Positions 38,944 to 47,634 of a stretch of 64,000 nucleotides of DNA are shown one piece after another. The stretch lies in NCBI RefSeq assembly GCF_018614205.1, contig NZ_JAGGOS010000048.1:1-64000 (forward strand), written 5' to 3'. Under the pieces are notes generated by a model that was not told the DNA's origin, did no database searches, and worked only from the letters and a program-made list of their open reading frames with translations. How positions within the stretch are numbered: position 1 is the first letter of the stretch; the number at the start of each line of letters is the position of its first letter. A program made the translations under genes and the position numbers. This DNA is from Streptomyces sp. ISL-36. Lineage in GTDB: Bacteria > Actinomycetota > Actinomycetes > Streptomycetales > Streptomycetaceae.

Positions 38944-40008
38944 TCACGCGGCGAGTGCTCGGTCGACCGCGTCCAGTACGCGGTCGAGCCCGGGGAGGTA
39001 CTCGTCCTCCAGCCGGGACGGTGGATAGGGAGTGTGGAAACCGCCGACCCGCAGGACGGGAGCCTCCAAGTGGTAGAAGCAGCGCTCCGTGATCCGGGCG
39101 GCGATCTCCGCGCCGGCGCCGAAGAAGACCGGCGCCTCGTGCGCCACGACCAGCCGGCCCGTCCGGCGGACCGAGCGGCTGACGGTGTCGAAGTCGATCG
39201 GGGAGATCGACCGGAGATCGACCACCTCCAGCTCGTGGCCCTCCTCGGCCGCCACCGCCGCCGCGTCCAGGCAGGTCGCGACCATCGGCCCGTACGCGAC
39301 GAGCGTGAGATCCGCCCCCTCGCGCACCACGCGCGCCCCGGGCGGCCCGGGACGGGCGCCGGGCCGGGTGTCGACCTCGCCCTTCTCGTAGTAGCGCCGC
39401 TTGGGTTCGAGGAAGACCACCGGGTCGTCGCTCCGCACGGCCTCCTGGAGCATCCAGTAGGCGTCGGACGGCGTGGCCGGTGACATGACGCGCAACCCGG
39501 CGACGTGGGCGAACAGCGCCTCCGGCGACTCCGAGTGGTGCTCCACGGCCCCGATCCCGCCGCCGTACGGGATGCGGATCACGACCGGCAGCCGCACCTT
39601 GCCCCGCGAGCGGGCGTGCATCTTGGCCAGCTGGGTGACGATCTGGTCGTACGCCGGGAAGACGAACCCGTCGAACTGGATCTCCACGATCGGCCGGTAG
39701 CCGCTCAGCGCCAGGCCGATCGCGGTCCCGACGATGCCGGACTCGGCCAGCGGGGTGTCCATCACCCGGTGCTCACCGAAGTCCTTCTGCAACCCGTCGG
39801 TCACCCGGAACACCCCGCCGAGCCGGCCGATGTCCTCTCCCATGAGGAGCGTCTTCGGGTCCTCGACGAGCGCGGTGCGCAGGGAGGCGTTGAGCGCCGC
39901 CACCAGGGTCATCCGCTCGACGGCCGCCGTCGCGGTCATCGTCGTGGTCGTCATGTCGGCGATGTGAGCCGTGTCAGCCGTGTCAGCCGTGGCACTCGTG
40001 TCAGCCAT
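38944..40008 (-). CDS. 2-oxoacid dehydrogenase E1 beta subunit
   Basis: A 354-aa protein. It has the E1 beta pattern of branched-chain and pyruvate dehydrogenases: LLMGEDIGRLGGVFRVTDGL, DTPLAESGIVGTAIGLALSG, PVVIRIPYGGGIGAVEHHSES and SPATPSDAYWMLQEAV, and ends PYPPSRLEDEYLPGLDRVLDAV. The first 30 residues are a Thr/Ala/Asp repeat (ADTSATADTADTAHIAD) encoded by GTCAGCCGT-type repeats, unusual for this family. The start is one base after the E1 alpha stop. Confidence 0.9.
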   Translation of the reverse strand: MADTSATADTADTAHIADMTTTTMTATAAVERMTLVAALNASLRTALVEDPKTLLMGEDIGRLGGVFRVTDGLQKDFGEHRVMDTPLAESGIVGTAIGLALSGYRPIVEIQFDGFVFPAYDQIVTQLAKMHARSRGKVRLPVVIRIPYGGGIGAVEHHSESPEALFAHVAGLRVMSPATPSDAYWMLQEAVRSDDPVVFLEPKRRYYEKGEVDTRPGARPGPPGARVVREGADLTLVAYGPMVATCLDAAAVAAEEGHELEVVDLRSISPIDFDTVSRSVRRTGRLVVAHEAPVFFGAGAEIAARITERCFYHLEAPVLRVGGFHTPYPPSRLEDEYLPGLDRVLDAVDRALAA

Positions 40009-40009
40009 G

Positions 40010-41077
40010 TCAGCGCTCCTGGACGAAGGCCGCCTGGTAGACGTCGAACGCGTCGCGTTCCTCGTCCACCAGAGCGTGCGGTTCGGCGTAGACGTGGTCG
40101 AAAAGGTTGCGGACGGCGGGCGCGGTCATGGACCGGACGCCCTCGCGGACCCGCGCCGCCAGCGCCTCGCCCGCCGCCTCCGTCTCGGCGAAGAAGGCGT
40201 CGTCGGCGACGCCCTCGGCCCGCAGCAGCCGTTCGAGCCGCAGCAGCGGGTCCTTCGCCCGCCAGCTCTCCACCTCGGCCGCGTCCCGGTAGCGGGACGG
40301 GTCGTCGGAGGTCGTGTGGGCACCCATGCGATAGGTGAACGCCTCGATCAGCGTCGGCCCCTCGCCGCGGCGGGCACGCTCCAGCGCCCACCGGGTCACG
40401 GCCAGACAGGCGAGGACGTCGTTGCCGTCGACCCGGACACCGGGGAAGCCGAAGCCCTGCGCACGCTGGTACAGCGGCACCCGGGTCTGCTTCTCGTTGG
40501 ACTCCGAGATCGCCCACTGGTTGTTCTGGCAGAAGAACACCACCGGAGCGCCGTACACGGCGGCGAAGTTGAACGCCTCGGACACATCGCCCTGCGCGGT
40601 GGCGCCGTCGCCGAAGTAGGCGACGACGGCGGACTCGGAACCGTCCTTGGCCAGGCCGCAGGCGTATCCAGTCGCGTGCAGCGTCTGCGATCCGATGACC
40701 AGGGTGTACAGGTGGAAGCGGTGTTCTTCCGGGTCCCAGTCGCCGTGGTCGACACCGCGGAAGAGCCGCAGGAGCCCGAGCGGGTCCATGCCCCGGCCGA
40801 GAGCGACGGCATGCTCCCGGTAGCTGGGAAAGACGTGGTCGTCGTCCCTCAGGGCCCGTACCGAACCGACCTGGGCGGCCTCCTGCCCGAGCAGCGACGG
40901 CCACAGGCCCAGCTCGCCCTGGCGCTGGAGGGTCACCCCCTCCGCGTCGAACCGTCGCGCCAGCGCCATGTCGCGGTAGAGGGACCGCAGTTCCTGCGGG
41001 GAGAGGTCGATCGAGTGCTCCGGGTGCGGCACACGGGTGCCGTCCGGCGCGAGGAGCCGTATCCCGTCGCCTGTCAC
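40010..41077 (-). CDS. 2-oxoacid dehydrogenase E1 alpha subunit
   Basis: A 355-aa thiamine-diphosphate enzyme. The cofactor motif is GDGATAQGDVSEAFNFAAVYGAPVVFFCQNN, read as GDG...NN. The active-site region FHLYTLVIGSQTLHATGYA and phosphorylation-loop-like YRMGAHTTSDDPSRYRD are those of branched-chain/pyruvate E1 alpha subunits. GTG start overlaps the stop of the beta-lactamase-fold gene (GTGA), tying this metabolic set to the cyclitol series. The keto-acid substrate cannot be told from sequence. Confidence 0.9.
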   Translation of the reverse strand: MTGDGIRLLAPDGTRVPHPEHSIDLSPQELRSLYRDMALARRFDAEGVTLQRQGELGLWPSLLGQEAAQVGSVRALRDDDHVFPSYREHAVALGRGMDPLGLLRLFRGVDHGDWDPEEHRFHLYTLVIGSQTLHATGYACGLAKDGSESAVVAYFGDGATAQGDVSEAFNFAAVYGAPVVFFCQNNQWAISESNEKQTRVPLYQRAQGFGFPGVRVDGNDVLACLAVTRWALERARRGEGPTLIEAFTYRMGAHTTSDDPSRYRDAAEVESWRAKDPLLRLERLLRAEGVADDAFFAETEAAGEALAARVREGVRSMTAPAVRNLFDHVYAEPHALVDEERDAFDVYQAAFVQER

Positions 41078-42276
41078 GCCCCGCTCCCGATGCCGAGACC
41101 GGCCATCGACTCCGCCACGGCCTTGACGATCGAGGACGCCCGCTTGTCGTCGGGGCCGAGGGCGATCAGGCGGTTCATCACGTACGAGACTCCCGCCCGG
41201 GCCCGAGGCCAGGCCTGGTTGGCCGATCCGCCGGCTCCGTCATGACCGAAGGAGTCACCGTCGACGCCCGGGCGCGGGTTGGTCCGCAGCCGGTAGCCGC
41301 CTCCGCCGTACACCATGGGAACGCCGATGAGCTGGTCCACCTTGCGGACGCGCGGGGCGCGCGCCTCGTCCAGGAGCCGACGGGAGAGCAGGACCGGCTC
41401 CTCGTCGTAGGGGCGGGCGGCGTCGGCGGCGAGGATGCCGTAGAGAGTCGCGAAGGCACGTGCGGAGCCGATGACGTTGGCGGCGGGGATCAGGGTGAAA
41501 CGGCGGTCGGGCCGGTTCCAGATCTCCTCGTCCTCCGGGAACGGGATCGGGTTCTGCCAGATCCGCTGGGTGAGCGGGTCCTCGCTGGTGAAGTAGCCGC
41601 TGAACTGGTCACGGAAGCCGGTCCCGTACTCGGTGCGCGCCACCGTGTGCTCCAGCTCCTGCGGGATCCCGAAGGAGATGTCGAGCCCGTGCGGACCGGC
41701 TATCTCCTCGGCGAAGAACTGGTCCAGCCGGCGCCCGTCGACGCGGCGGATCACCTCGGCGACGATCCAGCCGGTCGCGTACGGGCCGTACAGGATGCCC
41801 TCCGCGCGCGGGTCGCTCTCCTGCGGCTGGTCGGCCAGCAGCTTCGCCATCGCCTCGGGGTACGCCAGGTCGTCCTGGGCCAGCGGCGCCGCGACGGCCG
41901 GCATCCGGGCCGTGAAGGTGACCACCTCGCGCAGGGTCACGTTCTCCTTGCCCTTGGCGGCGAACTCGGGCCAGTAGTGGGCGATGGGCAGGTCCAGGTC
42001 GACGACACCGCGGTCGACGAGGAGGAGCAGTGCGGTGGCGAGGATGCCCTTGCTGCCGGAGAAGATCAGCTGGCGGGTGTCACCGCCCCACTGGGTGCCG
42101 CGGGTGGGGTCGGCGGCGCCGCCCCAGAGGTCGACGACGAGTTCGCCGTCCAGGGTCACGGCGACGGCCGCTCCCTGTTCGTCCCGCTCCGTGAAGTTGC
42201 GGGCGAACTCCTCGCGGACGGCCTCGAATCCGGGGGCCACATGGCCGTGAATCAGCGTTTCCTGGTCGATGGGCAT
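41074..42276 (-). CDS. Beta-lactamase-fold serine hydrolase (esterase type)
   Basis: A 400-aa protein. The SxxK pair is Ser73/Lys76 (FSGSKGIL), and the tyrosine motif is in ILYGPYATGWIVAEVI. The third motif is replaced by HDGAGGS, as in EstB-like esterases and transesterases of this fold; true penicillin-binding features are absent. There is no signal peptide, so it acts in the cytoplasm. Within a biosynthetic cluster such proteins often hydrolyse or transfer acyl groups, which fits the acyl-CoA-forming genes around it. Substrate unknown. Confidence 0.82.
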   Translation of the reverse strand: MPIDQETLIHGHVAPGFEAVREEFARNFTERDEQGAAVAVTLDGELVVDLWGGAADPTRGTQWGGDTRQLIFSGSKGILATALLLLVDRGVVDLDLPIAHYWPEFAAKGKENVTLREVVTFTARMPAVAAPLAQDDLAYPEAMAKLLADQPQESDPRAEGILYGPYATGWIVAEVIRRVDGRRLDQFFAEEIAGPHGLDISFGIPQELEHTVARTEYGTGFRDQFSGYFTSEDPLTQRIWQNPIPFPEDEEIWNRPDRRFTLIPAANVIGSARAFATLYGILAADAARPYDEEPVLLSRRLLDEARAPRVRKVDQLIGVPMVYGGGGYRLRTNPRPGVDGDSFGHDGAGGSANQAWPRARAGVSYVMNRLIALGPDDKRASSIVKAVAESMAGLGIGSGA

Positions 42277-42284
42277 GACGAAGG

Positions 42285-42360
42285 CGCTCCGATCGGAAGG
42301 AGAGGAAGGGAGGAAGGAGGGGGAAGGAGGGGGGAAGTGACCGGGGAAGGAGGGCCGGTC
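42285..42360 (-). repeat. GA-rich simple repeat between hydrolase and HAD genes
   Basis: Irregular repeats of GGAAGGAG and GGGGAAGG fill the 80-bp gap between the HAD gene stop and the hydrolase start. On the transcribed strand this is a CT-rich leader. It may affect translation of the hydrolase; it is one of several simple repeats in this cluster. Confidence 0.6.
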
Positions 42361-43042
42361 AGCTCAGCGCGGGGACGCGTACGGGCACGGACGCCGGGAG
42401 CACCAGGCGCAGACCGTCCTCGTCCGAGGCGGCGCAGGTGACTCCGGTGAAGTCGGCGATACGGGGACGGCCCTGCGCGGCGGCGCCGCCGTGAGCGCCC
42501 ACGACCACCGGGAAGCATCCGGCCGCCCGGGCGGCCAGCAGCCCCAGTTCGGCGTCCTCGAAGACGACGGCGGCCGAGGGGTCCACGCCGAGCCGGCCGG
42601 CGGCGGCCACGAACCCCTCCGGGGACGGCTTGCCCTGCCGTACGTCGTCCGCGCTGATCAGGATCTCCGGAAGCGGGAGCCCGGCGGCCGCCATACGGCG
42701 CACGGCCAGGTCCCGGCCGGCGGACGTGACGAGCGCCCAGCGGTGGGGCGGCAGTGCGGCCAGCAGCTCGGTGGCTCCGGGCACGGCCACGGTGCCGCTG
42801 GTGTCGGCCATGTCCTGGGCGACGAGCCAGGCGGTCTCCGCCGCCACGTCGGTGCCCGGCGGGGCGTACGCGGCGACGGTCTCCACCGTCCGCTGCCCGT
42901 GCGCGGAGGCCAGGATCTCGGCCGCGTCGAGACCGTGCCGCGCGGCGAACCGGCGCCACGTCCGTTCCACGGCGGCGGTGGAGTCCACGAGCGTGCCGTC
43001 CATGTCGAACAGGAGGGCCTGAGCGGTCAGTACGAGGGGCAT
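42359..43042 (-). CDS. HAD-superfamily sugar phosphatase
   Basis: A 227-aa protein from ATG 43042. HAD motifs: I LFDMDGTLVDS, II VTSAGRDLA, III with Lys in DDVRQGKPSPEGF, IV VFEDAELGLLAARAAG. Length and cap type match the beta-phosphoglucomutase/2-deoxyglucose-6-phosphatase group. It would remove phosphate from a cyclitol or sugar phosphate made by the neighbouring kinase and epimerase. It starts inside the last 16 bp of the TIM-barrel gene. Confidence 0.88.
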   Translation of the reverse strand: MPLVLTAQALLFDMDGTLVDSTAAVERTWRRFAARHGLDAAEILASAHGQRTVETVAAYAPPGTDVAAETAWLVAQDMADTSGTVAVPGATELLAALPPHRWALVTSAGRDLAVRRMAAAGLPLPEILISADDVRQGKPSPEGFVAAAGRLGVDPSAAVVFEDAELGLLAARAAGCFPVVVGAHGGAAAQGRPRIADFTGVTCAASDEDGLRLVLPASVPVRVPALS

Positions 43043-43884
43043 GGCTGTGCCGCCTCCATTCGTAGTCGGTCCAGCCTTCGGGCGAGCGCCCGGGCCCGTT
43101 CGAGGTCCGCGCAGAGCCGGGACCCGTCCCCGTCGCGGTGGTCGTTCTCCAGCACGACCGCGCGCACACCCGGCAGATGGCGTGCCACGGCGTCGACGGT
43201 CTCGTCGACGTGGCCGTCGCCGTCGCCCAGCAGTGGGGTGAAAGCGGTGCCGGCCCGGCCGTCCTTGAGGTGGATCTGGTCGGCGAGGAACGGCCCGGTC
43301 GCCTCCACCAGATCGGGTACGTCGATGCCGACATCGACCGGGTTGTAGCTGTCCAGCAGCAGCCGGAAGGCCGGCGAGCCGACCTCCTCGACCAGCCGCA
43401 GGGCCCGGTGCGCGGGCAGCACGTTCTCGTTCGCCAGGAGCAGGCCGCGGGCCTGCGCCTGCGACGCCGCCCACCGCAGCACGTCGGCGGTGCGCAGCAG
43501 CGCCGACTCGCTGTCTATGGCACTGCGCCGGAAACTCGGTACGAACACCAGCGGGACACCGACCTCCCGGCCCACGTCCAGCAGCCGGCGGAGCACCGAC
43601 CGCACCCGTGCGGCGGCCAGGGTGCCCGGCTCGGCGGTGAGGCCGATGTCGTTGAGCACATTGGCCGCCACGCCGAGCGGGGTCACGCCGGCGGACGCGG
43701 CGGTGCGGCGCAGCCGCCCGACCGTTCCCCCGACCGTCCCCGGCTTGTCCAGCCAGGGGCCGCGGCCGGGCCCTCCGAGGTCGAACTGAAGCCCGTCGAC
43801 CCGGTATTGGAAGGCCAGGTCCACGGCCGCCTCGCCCCGCACCGGAAGCCGCCAGTCGACGAGGCCCGTCAGCGGGAGGCTCAC
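43027..43884 (-). CDS. Sugar phosphate isomerase/epimerase-like TIM barrel
   Basis: A 285-aa protein from GTG 43884, which overlaps the kinase-dehydrogenase stop (GTGA). The xylose-isomerase-like barrel pattern is visible: VDGLQFDLGGPG, VFVPSFRRSAIDSE, LLANENVLPAH (Glu ligand), FRLLLDSYNPVD (Asp ligand), QIHLKDGR (His) and VLENDHRDG (Glu). These four acid/His positions are the usual divalent-metal site. It would epimerise or isomerise a keto-cyclitol or sugar. Related barrel epimerases occur in other C7-cyclitol clusters. The frame is open far upstream, but that is a shadow of the fusion gene. Confidence 0.8.
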   Translation of the reverse strand: MSLPLTGLVDWRLPVRGEAAVDLAFQYRVDGLQFDLGGPGRGPWLDKPGTVGGTVGRLRRTAASAGVTPLGVAANVLNDIGLTAEPGTLAAARVRSVLRRLLDVGREVGVPLVFVPSFRRSAIDSESALLRTADVLRWAASQAQARGLLLANENVLPAHRALRLVEEVGSPAFRLLLDSYNPVDVGIDVPDLVEATGPFLADQIHLKDGRAGTAFTPLLGDGDGHVDETVDAVARHLPGVRAVVLENDHRDGDGSRLCADLERARALARRLDRLRMEAAQPCPSY

Positions 43885-46220
43885 GACGACGCCTCCGTCC
43901 GCACGGCGAGCTTCACCAGCCGTCGCCCGGCGACGATCCGGCCCTCGTCCCGGCCGAGCGCGGTCAGGATCCCCGCCGCACCGGCGAGGTCCGTCTCGTG
44001 CGTCACCAGGTCCCGGTAGCGCTCCGGGTCCCGGCACAGCTCGGCCGCCGCGTACTCCAGGTGCTCGTTGGCCACGCCGCGGTGGCCCAGCACCGCCACC
44101 TCGCGGCCGTCGGACGTGGTGAGCCGTTCGACGACGGGCGGGACGGGCATGCCGCCGCAGTTGGCGGCCCGCACCTCGGCCAGGTCGACGCCCGGCAGCA
44201 GGTCGCTGAACGCGGGCCTGCGCAGACCGCCGACGAGGTCGACGGCGACCTCGGCGCCGTCCGTCACCCCCAGAGCCAGTTCGAGGCTCGCGAGAGTCGC
44301 CGGTGCCGGTGTGGCGATCAGGACCGCCACTCGTCCCCGGTCCAGCGTCCCGGCGAGCGCCCCCGCCTCCAGGTCGCCCCGGTGGACGCGGTGGTCGGCC
44401 CGGTGCGGCGCTCGCGCGCTCCAGTCCAGACCCGCCGGCGTGTGGTGCACATGGACGGTCCGCACCGGGCGGCCGAGCCACCGCTGGGCGACGCGCACGG
44501 CGAGATGGCCGACGGTGCCGTCCCCGACGACGAGGAGGGTGTCGGGGTCGTGCGGGCGCAGCGCGAGCAGGGCGTACCGTACGACCGCCAACGGCTCGAT
44601 CAGCGCGGGCAGGTTCCCCTCGGGGACCTGGTCCAGCGGGACGACGAGGCCGTCGCGGACGGCGCTCTCCGGGACAAGCATGCGGGCCTGCAGCATCCCG
44701 TCCACGTTGTGCCCGAGGAGGAACGACGGGTCGGACGGGTGCGTGGGATTGACCACCACATGGGCGCCGGGCACCAGGCGCGGATTGCCGACGCCCGGGC
44801 CCACCTCGACGATCCGGGCCACACCCTCGTGGCCCAGCACCGGGGCGCCGTCGTCGCGCAGACCCCGCAGGATCTGCAGGTCGGTGCCGCACACACCGGC
44901 GACGAGGGGAGCGACGCTGATCTCCCCGGGGCCCGGCCGCGGTGTGGGACGCGGACGCAGACGCGTCGCGTTCCCCTCCCGTACGACCGCGGGGTGGGTG
45001 GCCCCCGTACCGCTGCCGTCCGCCTCCGCCGGGTCCGGGCCGGAGTCGGGGTCGGAGGCCGGGTCGGAGTCGGGGGCGGAGTCGGGGCCGGGGTTGGCGT
45101 TGGATTCCGAGTCGGGGTCGAGGGCGGGGGCGGGGGCGGTGTTGGTGTCGATGTCGGTGTCGGCTTCGGTGTCGTGGGTGGCGGGCAGCTCCCCGTCCAG
45201 GGCCGCGATGCCCGCCCCGATCAGGCCGTTGGCCTCGCCCGGGGCGCACACCGTGATGCGGTCGGTCACCCAGTCCGGTGCGCGTTCCCCGGTGAGATAC
45301 AGCCCCTCACGACGGAGATGGCCGAGGACCGACGCCTTGTAGTGCGTGCCGAGCCCGATGGCCACGCCGCCGCTGAGGGCGAGTTCGTCCAGCTCCGGAT
45401 CGAGGCAGAGCGCACTGCGCAGTACGTCGGCGACGGGCGCGGTGGACGCGTCGAGCAGTTCTCGCGCGAGGTCGTCGGCCGCGTCCAGGGCCTCCCGGAG
45501 CGCCGGCTCGAAGGCGGTTCCCTCCGCCATCGCGCTCCCCAGCCGCGAACGCTCCCAGCGGCCCGGTGCGCGCTCCCGCAGGACGTCTGCCATCCGGCGA
45601 AGGCCCGGGCCCGACGCGTACGAGGAGACGTGCCCGGGCCGGCCGCAGTCGCAGAGCAGCTCGACGGGTTCACCGGCCAGCAGGGCCGACGCGGGCAGAT
45701 GGCCCACCTCGCCCTGCAGCCCACAGCCGTCCGTGGCGATCCTGCCGCTGCGCATGTCCACCGTGCGGCAGGCGATGCCGGAGCTGATGGTCATCAGGAG
45801 CACCTTGCGGTGCGTACGGCGGTGCGGCGCGGACACGAAGTGCAGCAGCGCGGCCGTGACGTCGTTGACGATGTGCCAGCGCACATCGGGGCGCCGGGTA
45901 CGGAGCTCGCCCCGCAGGTCCAGCGGCGTGGTCTCGTCGCCGAACAGCGGCGCGGAGCCGTAGACGGTGCCGCTGCGGTGGTCGAGGGCCGCGCCGAAGG
46001 AGACACCGGCCACCGCGCCACCGGGCGTGCGGGGGACCGCCGCGCAGATGGTGCCGAGGAGACGTTCCCTCAGCTCGTCCACCGGGGTGTCGGGGTGCCT
46101 GAGCCGGCTCGGCGACGGCTGGTCCAGGGTGTCGCCGAGTCCGTCGCCGGGCGACCAGGCGGCACTGCGCACATGGGTGCCGCCCACGTCGAGGACGGTG
46201 ATCGGGCCCGGCGCGCTCAC
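43881..46220 (-). CDS. ROK-family kinase fused to MDR dehydrogenase
   Basis: A 779-aa bifunctional protein. Residues 1 to about 345 are an ROK sugar kinase (VLDVGGTHVRSA phosphate loop; GLQGEVGHLP and CDCGRPGHV, the ROK zinc site). Residues about 350-405 are an Asp/Pro/Ser linker made of imperfect repeats (DSESNANPGPDSAPDSDP). From about 420 on lies a zinc-type alcohol dehydrogenase (GVCGTDLQILRG, GHEGVARIVEVGPGV, VVGDGTVGHLAVRVAQ). ROK kinases of the ValC/AcbM kind phosphorylate C7 cyclitols, and the attached dehydrogenase would oxidise a ring hydroxyl. GTG start overlaps the cyclase stop, so it acts directly after the cyclase in gene order. Confidence 0.85.
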   Translation of the reverse strand: MSAPGPITVLDVGGTHVRSAAWSPGDGLGDTLDQPSPSRLRHPDTPVDELRERLLGTICAAVPRTPGGAVAGVSFGAALDHRSGTVYGSAPLFGDETTPLDLRGELRTRRPDVRWHIVNDVTAALLHFVSAPHRRTHRKVLLMTISSGIACRTVDMRSGRIATDGCGLQGEVGHLPASALLAGEPVELLCDCGRPGHVSSYASGPGLRRMADVLRERAPGRWERSRLGSAMAEGTAFEPALREALDAADDLARELLDASTAPVADVLRSALCLDPELDELALSGGVAIGLGTHYKASVLGHLRREGLYLTGERAPDWVTDRITVCAPGEANGLIGAGIAALDGELPATHDTEADTDIDTNTAPAPALDPDSESNANPGPDSAPDSDPASDPDSGPDPAEADGSGTGATHPAVVREGNATRLRPRPTPRPGPGEISVAPLVAGVCGTDLQILRGLRDDGAPVLGHEGVARIVEVGPGVGNPRLVPGAHVVVNPTHPSDPSFLLGHNVDGMLQARMLVPESAVRDGLVVPLDQVPEGNLPALIEPLAVVRYALLALRPHDPDTLLVVGDGTVGHLAVRVAQRWLGRPVRTVHVHHTPAGLDWSARAPHRADHRVHRGDLEAGALAGTLDRGRVAVLIATPAPATLASLELALGVTDGAEVAVDLVGGLRRPAFSDLLPGVDLAEVRAANCGGMPVPPVVERLTTSDGREVAVLGHRGVANEHLEYAAAELCRDPERYRDLVTHETDLAGAAGILTALGRDEGRIVAGRRLVKLAVRTEASS

Positions 46221-47497
46221 CGGGCCGGACCGTCCGCGTGAGCACCGTCCGCGTGAACACCGTCCGCGTGAACACCGTCCGCGTGAACACCGTCCGCGTG
46301 AACACCGTCCGCGTAGGCCCGGACGAACTCCAGGGCGCGGGCCAGTTCGCCGGCCGTGATGTCGTTGACGAAGACGCAGGAGCCGAGCCCGTCGGTGAGC
46401 GGCAGACGCTGCCGGCCGTCCCGGTGCTTGACCGCGTCGGCGAGGCCGACCTCCAGCAGTTCCGGCGTGAACACCGGGTGGGTCAGCGGGAGTCCGCAGC
46501 CGGCGATCAGAGCCAGCGCCCGGTGGGCGTCGCTCTCGGACAGGTACCGCCGTCCGACGGCCAGCGCGAGGCAGACGGCCATGTCGACCGCGACGGCCTC
46601 GCCGTGCAGCAGCGGCGGGTCGGCGCGCAGCTCCAGGGACGGGCTGAAGGTGTGTCCGTAGTCGACCGAGCGCTCCAGGACGCCTTCCCAGAGGTTCGGC
46701 TCCAGCTCGTCCAGCATGCCGGCGATCGCCCGGGAGACGACCTCGCTCATCGCCGCACCGCAGTCGGCGAGCGAGTGGTTGGTGATCCGGGCGACGTTCT
46801 CCTCAAGGAGTTCGAAGAGCGCGCCGTCCTTGATGAGCGCCATCTTGATGATCTCGGCGAGGCCGTTGGCGATGTGCCGCGGCTCCACCGTGCGCAGGAA
46901 CTCGGGGTCGATGAGGGTGACCTCGGGGGCGAAGTAGGTGCCCAGCCGGTTCTTGTGGGTGCCGTGGTTGACGCCGGTCTTCACGCCGACGCCCGCGTCG
47001 ACCTGACCGACGAGGGTCGTGGGGACCCGGACGTAGGGGGCGCCCCGGCGGTAGAGGCTCGCGGCCATGCCGACGACGTCCATCAGGACGCCGCCGCCGA
47101 CCACGACCACGCGTTCGGTACGGCGCAGGATGCCCATCTCGGTCATGGCCCTGGTCACCTCGACGACCTGCTCGAGGTTCTTGGTCTCCTCGTCGCCGGG
47201 CATGACCTTCCAGACCGCGTCGACCTGCCATGCCTCGAAGTAACCGCGCAGGCCGGGGCCGTACAGCTCGTCGACGGCCCGGTCCACGACGATCAGCGCG
47301 CGGACGGTCTCCCGGCCGTCGGCGCCCACCGAGCGGGCGAGGACGGGGTTGGCCGGGTTGAGGAGCCCTCGGGTGAGGGAGACCTCGTAGCCCACCGGCA
47401 TCTGGGACTGGACGTACCAGGTCAGGCCCGGCGGGCGGGGGATGTCGAAGGCGGACGTGAGGCTGCTGCTCGGACGGGCCGTGGTGATCTCGGACAT
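46217..47497 (-). CDS. Sedoheptulose 7-phosphate cyclase (2-epi-5-epi-valiolone synthase type)
   Basis: A 426-aa member of the dehydroquinate-synthase-like superfamily. NAD site VVVGGGVLMDVVGMAASLYRR; substrate region VRVPTTLVGQVDAGVGVKTG, then NHGTHKNRLGTYF; metal ligands in GLAEIIKMAL (Glu), DYGHTFSP (His) and LLHGEAVAVDM (His). The sequence follows ValA/AcbC-type cyclases more closely than primary-metabolism DHQ synthase. It would close sedoheptulose 7-phosphate to 2-epi-5-epi-valiolone, the committed step of C7-cyclitol pathways. The last 30 residues are a tandem GVHAD repeat encoded by a 15-bp unit, not a feature of the family. It heads the minus-strand series. Confidence 0.9.
   Translation of the reverse strand: MSEITTARPSSSLTSAFDIPRPPGLTWYVQSQMPVGYEVSLTRGLLNPANPVLARSVGADGRETVRALIVVDRAVDELYGPGLRGYFEAWQVDAVWKVMPGDEETKNLEQVVEVTRAMTEMGILRRTERVVVVGGGVLMDVVGMAASLYRRGAPYVRVPTTLVGQVDAGVGVKTGVNHGTHKNRLGTYFAPEVTLIDPEFLRTVEPRHIANGLAEIIKMALIKDGALFELLEENVARITNHSLADCGAAMSEVVSRAIAGMLDELEPNLWEGVLERSVDYGHTFSPSLELRADPPLLHGEAVAVDMAVCLALAVGRRYLSESDAHRALALIAGCGLPLTHPVFTPELLEVGLADAVKHRDGRQRLPLTDGLGSCVFVNDITAGELARALEFVRAYADGVHADGVHADGVHADGVHADGAHADGPAR
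46238..46313. repeat. 15-bp in-frame tandem repeat in cyclase C-terminus
   Basis: About five copies of CGCGTGAACACCGTC, coding for the pentapeptide GVHAD. The unit is a multiple of three, so copy-number change alters protein length without frameshift. The repeat starts right after the kinase start codon region. Confidence 0.9.
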
Positions 47498-47634
47498 CGC
47501 AGGAAGTACTCCGTCTGAAGGTCGGGACGAGAAGGCGGGAAAGGGCCCCGTCCCCGCCGGCCCGGGGATCTCCCGGGCCGGCGGGGACGGAACGGATTCC
47601 GGCGGGGGTCACCCGGCCGGAGGAGAGGGCGCGA

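Noticed and set aside
43027..45249. Very long open frame on the minus strand overlapping the kinase-dehydrogenase gene
   Set aside because: Only its last 285 codons (from GTG 43884) are protein-like. The rest is Arg/Pro-rich shadow of the fusion gene.
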